Under the pieces are notes generated by a model. It saw nothing but the letters and a program-made list of their open reading frames with translations, did no database searches and was not told where the DNA came from. A stretch of DNA of 64,000 nt from Lysinibacillus sp. BPa_S21 (GTDB lineage: Bacteria > Bacillota > Bacilli > Bacillales_A > Planococcaceae), in contig NZ_JALIRS010000003.1 in assembly GCF_023337795.1 (NCBI RefSeq), forward strand, positions 248,001 through 312,000. The letters are read 5' to 3'. This document shows positions 33,960 to 42,836 of this stretch, in pieces. A program made the position numbers and the translations under genes. Numbering within the stretch: position 1 is the first letter of the stretch; every line of letters begins with the position of its first letter.

Positions 33960-36099
33960 ATTTCTCACCTCCTTTCAAGTCTAACTGACTATTCGTATCG
34001 TATAATTTTTTATAAAATTCATTTTCGATTATCAATTCCTCATGTTTTCCAATACCTATTATTTTCCCATCTTCCATAACAACAATCTGGTCTGCATCAA
34101 CAATTGATGATAATCGATGTGCAATAATTATTCGTGTACATTTAATTTCTGAAAGATATTCATCAATTCTTTTCTCGTTTAGACTATCTAAGGCGTTTGT
34201 TGCTTCATCTAAAACTAAGACTCTGGGCTGGTTTACTAATGATCGAGCAAGTGCTATTCTTTGTCTTTGTCCTCCAGAAATATTCTGACCCATTTCTGAA
34301 ATGATAGTCTCATAATTCATTGGCATTTTCATAATTTCATCATGAATTTGTGCTATAGAAGCCGCATTGGCAACATGATAGTTATTAATCTCATCTCTAT
34401 TAAGTTTAATATTGTCAGCAATTGATTGATTAAACAGGAATGGATCTTGAGTAACGATTCCCATCTGTCTACGTAAATAAGATTTATTAAGTTTTGATAA
34501 GGGCATATTTTCAAAAAAGATTTCACCCTTTATCGGTTTATGAAGTCCAACAATTATTTTTGCTAATGTACTTTTTCCAGACCCTGAAGGACCTACAATA
34601 GCTACCTTTTGACCAGCTTCAATTTGAAGAGATATATTCTGAATTATTGAATCACCTTGTTCAGTGTACGAAAAGTCTACATTTTCCAAATATATATTTC
34701 CTAATAAATCAATTTTTTCTTTCCCATCGTCAGATGATTCCGTAGGAGTATCCATTACATCTCTAATTCTTCGCAAGTATACCTTTAGTTGAAAAAATGA
34801 GTCTATCGACATTATGAAAGAATTAGAAGTGGATATAAAAAAAGTTGATATTGTTTGGAATGCAATTAATTCTCCCATACTTAATGTTCCATTCAATACA
34901 CTATGGGAACCAATCCAAAGAATTAGTAAAGGTGCAAAATATGTCAAAGACCCTGTAAACGAGGTCATAAAATTAAATACTCTTTCCTTTTTCACAAATG
35001 CATTCGCAAACTCCAAATAAAACTTTTTCCATCTATCTTGTATTTGCTTTTCAGATCCTGAAGTTTTTATATTTAAGATTCCTAGAATTGATTCTGTTTG
35101 AAAAGAATAGAGATTTGTGTCCTTTAACAGTTCACTTCTATTTAATTCATGTATTAACGGCCTTAATCCTAATACAACTAAATATATAATTATTGAAAGC
35201 CCAATGATCCACAAAGATAATATGAAAGATTTATAAAACATATAACCAACTATAAAGATAAGAAGGAACAAATCTAAAATATTCTTCATAATTTGGTTAG
35301 ATAAAATAGATCGAATGGCTCTTAAATTAGAGAATCTATATAATAAATCTCCGGATTGTCTTACTTGATAAAAGCTATAAGGCAAGTCGAGTAAATGTTT
35401 AAAGAAATCCCATGACATAGTAAAGTCTAAGAATTTAAATAGCCTAAGAGAAACTTCACTCTTCAGTAAATTAAATATAAAATAAGAAATAAAAGAGAGA
35501 ATAATCCCTACAAGGATTATCGAAATATCCCCATTTTTACCAGCTAGGTTATCAACCAACTTCTGGGTTAATATAGGTGTAATGAGTACAAATAATTGCA
35601 AGATTAAACTTATACCCAGTAACCCAAACATTATGCTCGGTCTTAAAGTAAGCAGTTTTAAATAAGGCTTCCATAAACTTTCTTCTTTTCTTTTTTGGAA
35701 AGACTCTCCGGGACATAATAGAAGAATGTACTCTGAAAATTTCTCTTCGAACTCTATTTGATCCACTTTTTTTCTACCAAAAGAAGGATCTATTATATAG
35801 AAATGGTTATTTTTTATTTTTTCTAATACAACATAATGTTTATGTTCCCAAAATATAATTACCGGTAAATCAACTTGAGAAATATTATTAACGGAAGCTT
35901 TTAAACATTTAGTTTCAAATTTGTATTCTTTAGCAACTTGATACAAATCATATAAAGTATTTCCATCCCGACCGTTACCTAACTTTTCCCTTAATTCATA
36001 TAATGGAATATTACATTTATAATAAGCAGCTATCATTGCCAAACAAGCTATACCACATTCAGTTTGGCTCATTTGCTCTATATAAGGAACCTTTTTCAT
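33901..36099 (-). CDS. lanT: Peptidase-containing ABC transporter LanT
   Basis: Exports the modified peptides and removes their leaders. N-terminal C39 peptidase domain with Cys15 (QTECG), His88 (HYVVL) and Asp104 (DPSFG); membrane domain of six helices (about 155-440); ATPase domain with GPSGSGKST, NISGGQRQRIALARSL and VLVLDEATNALD. 732 residues. Its ATG follows the lanM2 stop immediately (TAAATG), indicating coupling. The last 20 or so residues (after about DLKGG) are encoded by sequence that also contains the lanA1 ribosome-binding site and start, so the C-terminal tail is unlikely to be functionally constrained. Confidence 0.95.
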   Translation of the reverse strand: MKKVPYIEQMSQTECGIACLAMIAAYYKCNIPLYELREKLGNGRDGNTLYDLYQVAKEYKFETKCLKASVNNISQVDLPVIIFWEHKHYVVLEKIKNNHFYIIDPSFGRKKVDQIEFEEKFSEYILLLCPGESFQKRKEESLWKPYLKLLTLRPSIMFGLLGISLILQLFVLITPILTQKLVDNLAGKNGDISIILVGIILSFISYFIFNLLKSEVSLRLFKFLDFTMSWDFFKHLLDLPYSFYQVRQSGDLLYRFSNLRAIRSILSNQIMKNILDLFLLIFIVGYMFYKSFILSLWIIGLSIIIYLVVLGLRPLIHELNRSELLKDTNLYSFQTESILGILNIKTSGSEKQIQDRWKKFYLEFANAFVKKERVFNFMTSFTGSLTYFAPLLILWIGSHSVLNGTLSMGELIAFQTISTFFISTSNSFIMSIDSFFQLKVYLRRIRDVMDTPTESSDDGKEKIDLLGNIYLENVDFSYTEQGDSIIQNISLQIEAGQKVAIVGPSGSGKSTLAKIIVGLHKPIKGEIFFENMPLSKLNKSYLRRQMGIVTQDPFLFNQSIADNIKLNRDEINNYHVANAASIAQIHDEIMKMPMNYETIISEMGQNISGGQRQRIALARSLVNQPRVLVLDEATNALDSLNEKRIDEYLSEIKCTRIIIAHRLSSIVDADQIVVMEDGKIIGIGKHEELIIENEFYKKLYDTNSQLDLKGGEKYEEIDGDRVEEPLYSKQQY

Positions 36100-39000
36100 T
36101 TATTCCACCCTCTTGGGTAATTCTAATGTAAGAATGTTAGGTACTGTTCTATCAATTAGTCTTAATAAGGAGTATCCTACCCCTGTAATACCAGTAAATA
36201 GGCCAATTAATCCGCTCTTTTTCATCCCCTCAATTTTACCCAGGACTTCTACATCCTGTAACAAACTATTTGAATGATTCAAACAGTGCTCTTGCATATA
36301 TTTATTACCTAAATTCTCCGAGACCGAATAGATAATATCTACATTTCCAAAAGCCCCGTGACACAGACAAATCCTATTGTCAAAATTCTCCTGAGTATAG
36401 AAAGATTCAACAATATCACTGATATTCACTGGAATTACTTCATTTTTTTCGAAGTTCTTTGACATAATTGAACGATTAAGTAATACTCCTGGTGCTCCAT
36501 GACACCAATAATAAGAATTCCAAATATCTGTCGCATTATCTCTTAAATCTGCCCAATTTAATTGTAATGAATTATAATGAGTATCTTCATATTGGATTAA
36601 CTTGTTAACCCAATTTGACACTAATGCGTTAGGAATGTATTTATTAGCTTGTGATAATGAATAGATGATACCTGAAGTTCCATGTGCAAAACCTGTAAGG
36701 AAAGTATTATCTTTTATTTTAATTTCTTGTTCTTGTAATTTTTGTATTAGTATCGTGCACAATTCATTAATCTTGTATAGTAACTCTTCATTATTATTTA
36801 ATTTATAAAGTTCTATATAATAAGTAATAAATCCGGCTATCCCACCTAGAAAATCAATAACATCTTCAGAAGTAAAATCCAGCTGGTTGATTTCGTTTAA
36901 ATATTCAGACCCTTTATCGAATAAAAACTTATCGTCCCATATCTCTCCAAGATAGTGTAATGTATATGGAACAGATCCTAATCCGCTATACATTGAAGGC
37001 GGTAGGGAATTTCCAAATTCTTCAATGATATCTATTACATATACAGTAGCGCGTCGAGCGTAGTCTGTATAAATCTCTTTCCCTGTTATCTTTCCAAGTT
37101 GAGCTAAAAAAAGGGAAATTCCTAAAACACCGTTATATAGAGTTGGATCTAATATTTTAAGATTTAATCGATTAGTTTCTGGATTTGTATCCATTCCAAT
37201 CCATGTGACAGGACCGTCTGATTTATTACCAATAGCATGATTAATGAGATAATCACCAATTTCGATAGCTTTTTCCAAATGAATATTATTTGTTTGATAA
37301 GAAGGAATATTTATTTTATATTCAAGTGCTTCTACTTCAGAAGATTCCATTGTAGCTATATGATTACTTTCAAGCATTAATTCAGTATATTGTAATTGTC
37401 GTTTTAAATCCTCATGATTTAAATTTTGTAATTTCATTATTAACCTATTTAAGCTTGTCTCTCTAAAAATATTGATGATTTCATCACCGTTACTAGAAAA
37501 AATACTAGTTGAATTCATCCGAAATGTAAAAAATGGGATATCGTGATTCAAAATTTCATTTATTTCAAAATCTACAATCCCTTCGAACTTTGGTTCCGTT
37601 TTCACCATATTCCAAAGCATTTCCAACAACTTTTCCCGATCTAACCCATCTTTTAAATACTTTGGGTGATATGATGCAACTAAAAAACGGGCATAAATAT
37701 AAGTAGGACGTAGTATTGTTCGACACTCGCACTTAGAGAATAACTTTGTTAGAACATTAGTTAGCTCTTCCTTGTTCTCAAGAAATACCATATAGATATC
37801 TTTTAATCCTCTATTAATAAATTCTATGTATTCACGAGGGTCAATAAGCACTCCTTGATTGAAAACAAGATGCTTACTTTCTGTTGTTATAAAACTAACA
37901 TTTTCAAATTTCACTTGGTCTGAATTATCATCTACAAGAACCCATCCTTTCATGTTATCTGATTTTTGATTTGGGATTCCTGTGATGGCACTTAAATCAA
38001 AATCTATATTACTTCTAAATAGTTGACCTGTTGGTAATAATCCTGATTTAAGCACTGAATCTAAAAGTTGATCCATAGGAAACTTAAAACTTTCTGAGCC
38101 ATTAATATGATTTGCAAATAAAGTCTCTAAATCAATAATATTTGGATGTTCCCCAGATGAAATAAGATTTTCATAATGCATATCAGTAGTACCAAATAAA
38201 TGAAAAACCCCTATTAAAATACCTACTCTATAATAATATTTTTCTATATCTTGAAGACTTTCGCATTCCGCATGTTCAATAAATTCTTGCCATCCATAAG
38301 TTTCTCGATCAATAGTGATTATTTTACGTAGATGATGTTTAATTGTTGAATGGTTATTAACCCACTCTAAAAAGGAGTTATATTGAATATCTATATCTAA
38401 AGATCTTGGTTTATAAACTACTTTATTCTCGTTATCAAAGGTGAAAATCGCTACTGTTTGTCCACCCTTATGTGTATCCCCTTCACCAAGTGATATCCCC
38501 TTTAGTTTTGGGTATTCTTTACCAATTCCCATAGTGTTGTTGATGTCTAAATAATCACAAGCAAATCTTTCTAATAAAAGAATACAGTTTTTAGAATATC
38601 GATCAGTAATTTCTGTTAATAATCGAGTTAAAACTGGGAAGTTTTCGAAAACTTTTGTTAGATATATCTTTGATTTTAAAAAATCACGTATATAGGTATT
38701 TAACAGATTCTCTTCCGAATTATTTCCAATCATTTCTTTTTTGTTAGAAAAATCAGATATAAACAATTTACAAGAAACTGTTTTTAATTCTTGATATAAA
38801 TTTGCTTCTAACCCATCGAGTACACTGTTCCAATTGCTATACTCTTTAACTCTTACACTTATCGTCTCCTCTAATTTTTTTCTGAAGTATCGAGTAAATG
38901 GAATAATCGGTATCCCAAAGCCTAATGATGCATCCATATTCTCAAAATCTTCATTATCGATAGAAGAAAAAATATTTTTAAAGAGCTCACACCAAATTTG

Positions 39001-39231
39001 TTGAGAATGTTGGGGATCTTGGTCGTTAATGATTTTAACAAAATTATTGAAGTCTATTTTTTTATGCATAAGTCTTTCCTTGAATTCATCAAATCCTAGT
39101 TCCGTTTGTTCCATCCAATTCAAAATTGATGATCCAATCTCTACAGAACTCAAATGATTGGGTGTTCTTTCAAAAAGGTAGTTTGCTTTATTTAATTTTA
39201 ATTGGTTGATGTCCCCATTCATTTTTAACAC
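36100..39231 (-). CDS. lanM2: Class II lanthipeptide synthetase LanM (beta-peptide side)
   Basis: Second LanM, also 1043 residues but clearly divergent from lanM1. Dehydratase motifs: KPRSLDIDIQYNSFLEW, TDMHYENLI and PNIIDLETLF. Cyclase motifs: FAHGTSGIIYSL, WCHGAPGVLLNR and CLCHGAFGNVD, giving zinc ligands Cys910, Cys957 and His958. A GTG start at 39231 is supported by AAGGGGG seven bases upstream; an ATG three codons later is possible. It directly follows the three beta-type precursor genes and precedes lanT without a gap, so it most likely modifies the beta peptides. Confidence 0.95.
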   Translation of the reverse strand: MLKMNGDINQLKLNKANYLFERTPNHLSSVEIGSSILNWMEQTELGFDEFKERLMHKKIDFNNFVKIINDQDPQHSQQIWCELFKNIFSSIDNEDFENMDASLGFGIPIIPFTRYFRKKLEETISVRVKEYSNWNSVLDGLEANLYQELKTVSCKLFISDFSNKKEMIGNNSEENLLNTYIRDFLKSKIYLTKVFENFPVLTRLLTEITDRYSKNCILLLERFACDYLDINNTMGIGKEYPKLKGISLGEGDTHKGGQTVAIFTFDNENKVVYKPRSLDIDIQYNSFLEWVNNHSTIKHHLRKIITIDRETYGWQEFIEHAECESLQDIEKYYYRVGILIGVFHLFGTTDMHYENLISSGEHPNIIDLETLFANHINGSESFKFPMDQLLDSVLKSGLLPTGQLFRSNIDFDLSAITGIPNQKSDNMKGWVLVDDNSDQVKFENVSFITTESKHLVFNQGVLIDPREYIEFINRGLKDIYMVFLENKEELTNVLTKLFSKCECRTILRPTYIYARFLVASYHPKYLKDGLDREKLLEMLWNMVKTEPKFEGIVDFEINEILNHDIPFFTFRMNSTSIFSSNGDEIINIFRETSLNRLIMKLQNLNHEDLKRQLQYTELMLESNHIATMESSEVEALEYKINIPSYQTNNIHLEKAIEIGDYLINHAIGNKSDGPVTWIGMDTNPETNRLNLKILDPTLYNGVLGISLFLAQLGKITGKEIYTDYARRATVYVIDIIEEFGNSLPPSMYSGLGSVPYTLHYLGEIWDDKFLFDKGSEYLNEINQLDFTSEDVIDFLGGIAGFITYYIELYKLNNNEELLYKINELCTILIQKLQEQEIKIKDNTFLTGFAHGTSGIIYSLSQANKYIPNALVSNWVNKLIQYEDTHYNSLQLNWADLRDNATDIWNSYYWCHGAPGVLLNRSIMSKNFEKNEVIPVNISDIVESFYTQENFDNRICLCHGAFGNVDIIYSVSENLGNKYMQEHCLNHSNSLLQDVEVLGKIEGMKKSGLIGLFTGITGVGYSLLRLIDRTVPNILTLELPKRVE

Positions 39232-39254
39232 TTAAGATCCCCCTTTAAATTAAA

Positions 39255-39437
39255 TTAACATCTTGTTGAGCATGCTGTAGACGGACATGAATTCATCGAG
39301 TCAGAGATCGTATAGATTGTCACTTGGACTACACATCCCCATGAACTACGAGGATTCACTTCCCCAGCACCCGATAATGATTTCAATTCCTCTTCATTTA
39401 TCTCACCAATTGCATCAAACTTTAAATTATACTCCAT
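39255..39437 (-). CDS. lanA2: Lanthipeptide precursor, beta type, copy 1 (lacks C-terminal Gly-Lys)
   Basis: A 60-residue precursor: a 24-residue acidic leader ending in a Gly-Ala site, a GEVNPR spacer, then a core SSWGCVVQVTIYTI...CPSTACSTRC with four cysteines. The CPxTxCxxxC end is that of haloduracin-beta and lichenicidin-beta, the pore-forming partner of two-component lantibiotics. The core is identical to copy 2 except that the stop codon directly follows the last Cys, where copies 2 and 3 add Gly-Lys. ATG 39437 has AAGGAGATG upstream. Nearest to lanM2 of the three copies. Confidence 0.92.
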   Translation of the reverse strand: MEYNLKFDAIGEINEEELKSLSGAGEVNPRSSWGCVVQVTIYTISDSMNSCPSTACSTRC

Positions 39438-39493
39438 CTTTAATCATCTCCTTTTTTAATTACTGAATTATTTTTAAGAAATGATTCTACGTT

Positions 39494-39682
39494 TTATTTA
39501 CCACATCTTGTTGAGCATGCTGTAGACGGACATGAATTCATCGAGTCAGAGATCGTATAGATTGTCACTTGGACTACACATCCCCATGAACTACGAGGAT
39601 TCACTTCCCCAGCACCCGATAATGATTTCAATTCCTCTTCATTTATCTCACCAATTGCATCAAACTTTAAATTAGACTCCAT
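39494..39682 (-). CDS. lanA2: Lanthipeptide precursor, beta type, copy 2
   Basis: A 62-residue precursor, identical to copy 1 apart from Ser for Tyr at residue 3 and the added C-terminal Gly-Lys. Leader 1-24 (ending Gly-Ala), GEVNPR at 25-30, core from Ser31 with Cys35, Cys51, Cys56 and Cys60. The 56-base spacer to copy 1 is also duplicated, giving a tandem unit of about 240 bases, which points to recent duplication. Own AAGGAGATG ribosome-binding site. Confidence 0.92.
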   Translation of the reverse strand: MESNLKFDAIGEINEEELKSLSGAGEVNPRSSWGCVVQVTIYTISDSMNSCPSTACSTRCGK

Positions 39683-39738
39683 CTTTTATTCATCTCCTTT
39701 TTTAATTATTGAATAATTTTTAAGAAATGTTCTCCGTT

Positions 39739-39927
39739 TTATTTACCACATCTTGTTGAGCATGCTGTAGACGGACATGAATTCATCGAGTCAGTGATAG
39801 TCCAGATTGTCACGTCTATTACACATCCCCATGAACTACGAGGATTTACTTCTCCTGCACCCGATAATGATTTTAATTCCGCTTCGTCTATCTCGCCAAT
39901 TGCATCAAATTTTAAATTACATTCCAT
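39739..39927 (-). CDS. lanA2: Lanthipeptide precursor, beta type, copy 3 (variant core)
   Basis: A 62-residue precursor, first in the operon. It differs from copies 1 and 2 in the leader (IDEAELKS for INEEELKS, Cys3) and in the core, where QVTIYTIS becomes DVTIWTIT; the N-terminal SSWGC and C-terminal CPSTACSTRCGK are the same. It introduces a charged residue and an extra dehydratable Thr, so its product should have different mass and possibly different activity. ATG 39927 follows AAGGAGATGAATGG. Confidence 0.92.
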   Translation of the reverse strand: MECNLKFDAIGEIDEAELKSLSGAGEVNPRSSWGCVIDVTIWTITDSMNSCPSTACSTRCGK

Positions 39928-40000
39928 TTTCCATTCATCTCCTTAATTTATTTCTAGTACTTAAGAAAAAACATTTAGACTATAAATTTACAACCTATAG

Positions 40001-40140
40001 TTTTATCATCTTGATGCACCTTCTTAAATCAATTGAGTCAGAGATAATCTAAAGTGTTATAGTCTTTCCCATAACCTACTTACTTCACTTACTGTACATC
40101 TGTTTACTCATTTAAGTTCTAGAGTCAAAATTACCTTTTA
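40001..40140 (-). pseudogene. Decayed fourth beta-type precursor copy
   Basis: Read on the minus strand this stretch aligns with the core-coding part of the beta genes: GATTATCTCTGACTCAATTG matches GACTATCACTGACTCGATGA of copy 3 with a few changes, TAGGTTATGGG matches TAGTTCATGGG, and the flanking ends (ATCTTG, CCCATAAC) also correspond. Small deletions and stops destroy the frame, and no leader remains intact. It lies just upstream of copy 3 in the same orientation and was probably once copy 4 of the array. Confidence 0.6.
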
Positions 40141-40297
40141 TTACCTCCCCTACCATTTATTTACCAATATCATAACTTATGAAATTCGATAAGTAAATAC
40201 TTTTTTACAACGCATTCCATATATTACCTTACTTAAACTAATTTTACAAATATTAGTTTAAATGTTATATTATCAACAAAAAGGGAGGTATATAATT
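40141..40297. promoter_or_regulatory. lanA/lanP divergent control region
   Basis: The gap between the beta-precursor array and lanP. It holds the lanP promoter and palindrome (next entry). I found no confident -35/-10 pair for the lanA direction, though one must lie in or near 39928-40200. Confidence 0.5.
40234..40271 (+). promoter_or_regulatory. lanP promoter overlapped by a palindromic operator candidate
   Basis: -35 TTTACA at 40243-40248, 17-base spacer, extended -10 TGT-TATATT at 40263-40271. A perfect 9-base inverted repeat (TAAACTAAT at 40234-40242 and ATTAGTTTA at 40252-40260, 9-base spacer) encloses the -35 box, a good position for a dimeric repressor or activator. Confidence 0.65.
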
Positions 40298-41728
40298 ATG
40301 AGAAAACTGGCTAGTATTTTATTTCTGTTTTTTGGGATTATTATTATTGGAAATGAGAACGGATTAGCAAAGGAATACGAAAAGCAATATTCTGTATTTT
40401 TAAGAAGCCCTAGCTATTCTAATGATTTCCTTGAACAAATAGAAAAGTCTTCAATACAATTAGCGTATTCTGTTGAAGAAATAGGAATGTATCAGTTAAT
40501 AGGAGAGCCTAGCAAGTTAGAAGGTTTTTTAAAAGATTATCAGTACATAGATTCTTACAATGAGTCCATGGAACAAAAAACAAAGCAAACGCGAATTCAA
40601 GACGTTAATATAAAACCCGTCAATTCTATAAACTCTGACAATTCTAACAAACCGCCATTATGGCACTTACAATGGGATATGATTTTATCCACATCAAATG
40701 GTAAGAGCTACGAAATCGCTCAGGGAAGCAAAAAAACAATAATAGGAATTATTGACTCGGGGATAAACACTGAACATCCTGATTTAAAAAACAATATTGT
40801 TGAAGGATCAATTAATCTTGTACCTAAAGGCGGTATTAATGAAACAGACACCGAAGAAACAGGTGAAAGTGACCGTTTAATAGATTTAACTGGTCACGGT
40901 ACCTTTGTAGCAGGACAAATAGCTGCAAATGGAATGATGAAAGGGGTTGCCCCCCAAATAGGAATTAGATCATATCGTGTTTTTGGAAAGGGATCTAGCG
41001 AATCCATTTGGATTATTAAGGGGATTATTGAAGCAGCCAAAGATGATGTGGATGTTATTAACCTTAGTTTAGGTGAATACCTTGTACAAGGACAAATAAC
41101 AAATGAAAAGGGTGAAAAGATAAATCATTTAGCTGAAATAAAAGCTTACAAAGAGGCAATTAATTTTGCTAAAAAACAAGGAAGTATCGTAGTCGCAGCT
41201 GTAGGTAATGATTCTCTAAATTTAAATGATTCTTATACACTTAATAAGTTTTGGAAAGAAGTTTTATCAAAAGATAATAGTGAAATTAATGGTTCTCTAT
41301 TAGATATACCTGCTGGACTCCCTAATGTAGTCTCTGTTTCCTCTGTTGGCCCAACAAATCAACTATCAAATTTTTCTAACTATGGAAAAAACTTCGTTGA
41401 TATTGCATCTTATGGGGGAGATACAAGATTATTAGAAACTTATGGTCAGAATCGTTGGATAGAAGAAGGCTGGTTTCAAGAAGAAAGCATCTTAAGCACG
41501 TCCTCAAACGGTGGTTATTCATATTCTATAGGTACTTCTAACGCCGCTCCAAAAGTAGCAGGAGCTCTTGGCCTAATTATTGATCAAAACAATTTTAAAA
41601 ATCAACCCAATAAAGCAATTAATAAGCTATATAATCAAGGAACCTCTAGAATTGGACCTAAAGAACATGTTGGAAATGGGATATTAAATATCTATAAATT
41701 ATTTAGTAATTATGAAACAGCCCATTAA
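40298..41728 (+). CDS. lanP: Subtilisin-like lanthipeptide leader protease LanP
   Basis: Secreted serine protease of 476 residues: signal peptide (1-24, hydrophobic core LASILFLFFGIIIIG), prodomain (about 25-120) and a subtilase domain with Asp153 (IIDSG), His200 (GHGTFVAG), oxyanion Asn304 and Ser414 (GTSNAAPKV). In lichenicidin and cytolysin systems the equivalent LicP and CylA trim a hexapeptide left on the beta peptide after LanT cleavage, so here the substrate is expected to be the GEVNPR extension. ATG 40298 has GGGAGG. Transcribed away from the precursor genes from its own promoter. Confidence 0.9.
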   Translation: MRKLASILFLFFGIIIIGNENGLAKEYEKQYSVFLRSPSYSNDFLEQIEKSSIQLAYSVEEIGMYQLIGEPSKLEGFLKDYQYIDSYNESMEQKTKQTRIQDVNIKPVNSINSDNSNKPPLWHLQWDMILSTSNGKSYEIAQGSKKTIIGIIDSGINTEHPDLKNNIVEGSINLVPKGGINETDTEETGESDRLIDLTGHGTFVAGQIAANGMMKGVAPQIGIRSYRVFGKGSSESIWIIKGIIEAAKDDVDVINLSLGEYLVQGQITNEKGEKINHLAEIKAYKEAINFAKKQGSIVVAAVGNDSLNLNDSYTLNKFWKEVLSKDNSEINGSLLDIPAGLPNVVSVSSVGPTNQLSNFSNYGKNFVDIASYGGDTRLLETYGQNRWIEEGWFQEESILSTSSNGGYSYSIGTSNAAPKVAGALGLIIDQNNFKNQPNKAINKLYNQGTSRIGPKEHVGNGILNIYKLFSNYETAH

Positions 41729-42035
41729 GATGAACATGTAAAATATTTAATTCCTAAAGACGTTAGACTCAAATTTAGAGACTTTTTCAAAGGTTTTGCT
41801 CATTAGGCGAAGCATAATCCACGTTTCAAAATATTAAAAAACAAATTTTGTAAATCTAATTATTATCGTACTTTTGAATAGTTTCTTTCAACATATCTCT
41901 AAAACAGAACATCTTGAAGATAATATGCAGTTTTTGTAGTATTCATCATATAAACACCCCGTAAATGTAAGTTTAATCACTAGCATTTACGGGGTGTTCT
42001 AGTATACTATTTTATTTTTACGATAGCATTTTTTA
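41729..42035. other. Gene-free interval after lanP
   Basis: About 300 AT-rich bases. Apart from the terminator at 41953 I see no gene or known element. Confidence 0.4.
41953..41998. terminator. Terminator between lanP and the ABC importer
   Basis: A 15-base perfect stem AACACCCCGTAAATG with complement, placed between two convergent units. Its arm closely matches the hairpins at 27361 and 44904. Confidence 0.8.
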
Positions 42036-42836
42036 TCATTGTGAACCATTATTTTTTACAATCGCCTTTTCAATTAACTCGACAACTTGATACATAATCG
42101 TCGCAAAAAAGGCGATGATGAGTAGTGACATAAGCACAAGATTAAAATTAAACACCTGGAAGCCATAAATAATTAAATAACCAAGCCCTTTTGAAGCGAC
42201 TAAAAATTCCCCAACTATGACACCTACCCAGGAAAGTCCTACATTTACTTTCAAAGTAGAAATAATCGTTGGAAATGAAGCTGGTAAAATAACTTCTCTA
42301 AATATTTGCCATCTTGTTGCCCCAAAAGTTTGTAATACCTTGCTGTAGTTTGGATCTACTCCTTTAAAAGCTGTATAAACTACGATGGTTGTAATAATGA
42401 TTGAAATCAATGCCCCCATCGCTATGATTGAAAAATAACCTGGACCAAGCGCGACTATTAAAATTGGTCCTAAAGCAACTTTCGGCATGGCGTTTAAAAT
42501 AACTAAATATGGATCTAGTACCTTCGATATCATTGGCGACCACCACAAGACAATCGCTATTAATGTACCGATTAATGTACCGGCAATAAAGCCAATAATC
42601 GTTTCTATTAAAGTAACACCAACGTGCAATGTTAACGTACCGTCACTCACTTTTTCTACGAATGTATGCCATACTTGCGTTGGTGAACTAAAAATTAAAC
42701 GGTCAATCCATCCAAATCTTGAAAGAAGCTCCCACCCACCGAAAAATACTAGTAAGATAATAAGCTGATATACTCGAACAAAACGCTTTTCTTTTTTTAG
42801 CATCTGCTGATATTGTTTAAATAATGTATTATCCAA
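42036..42836 (-). CDS. ABC importer permease (NitT/TauT family)
   Basis: Membrane subunit of an importer for a small organic or sulfonate/pyrimidine-type solute. About six helices; the cytoplasmic coupling loop is [40 protein letters not shown], the EAA motif of SsuC/TauC/ThiX proteins. A TTG start at 42836 overlaps the ATPase stop by 8 bases and follows GGAG; an ATG at 42803 is the alternative. The longer reading up to 42989 only copies the ATPase region in another frame. Last gene of the operon. Confidence 0.85.
   Translation of the reverse strand: MDNTLFKQYQQMLKKEKRFVRVYQLIILLVFFGGWELLSRFGWIDRLIFSSPTQVWHTFVEKVSDGTLTLHVGVTLIETIIGFIAGTLIGTLIAIVLWWSPMISKVLDPYLVILNAMPKVALGPILIVALGPGYFSIIAMGALISIIITTIVVYTAFKGVDPNYSKVLQTFGATRWQIFREVILPASFPTIISTLKVNVGLSWVGVIVGEFLVASKGLGYLIIYGFQVFNFNLVLMSLLIIAFFATIMYQVVELIEKAIVKNNGSQ

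Noticed and set aside
39255-39927. Regular near-identical repeats that could be mistaken for a CRISPR-like or satellite array
   Set aside because: The repeat unit is about 240 bases, each unit has a ribosome-binding site and a full precursor gene, and there are no short variable spacers.
41729-41950. Possible transposase remnant after lanP
   Set aside because: No translated frame resembles a transposase and no terminal inverted repeats were found.
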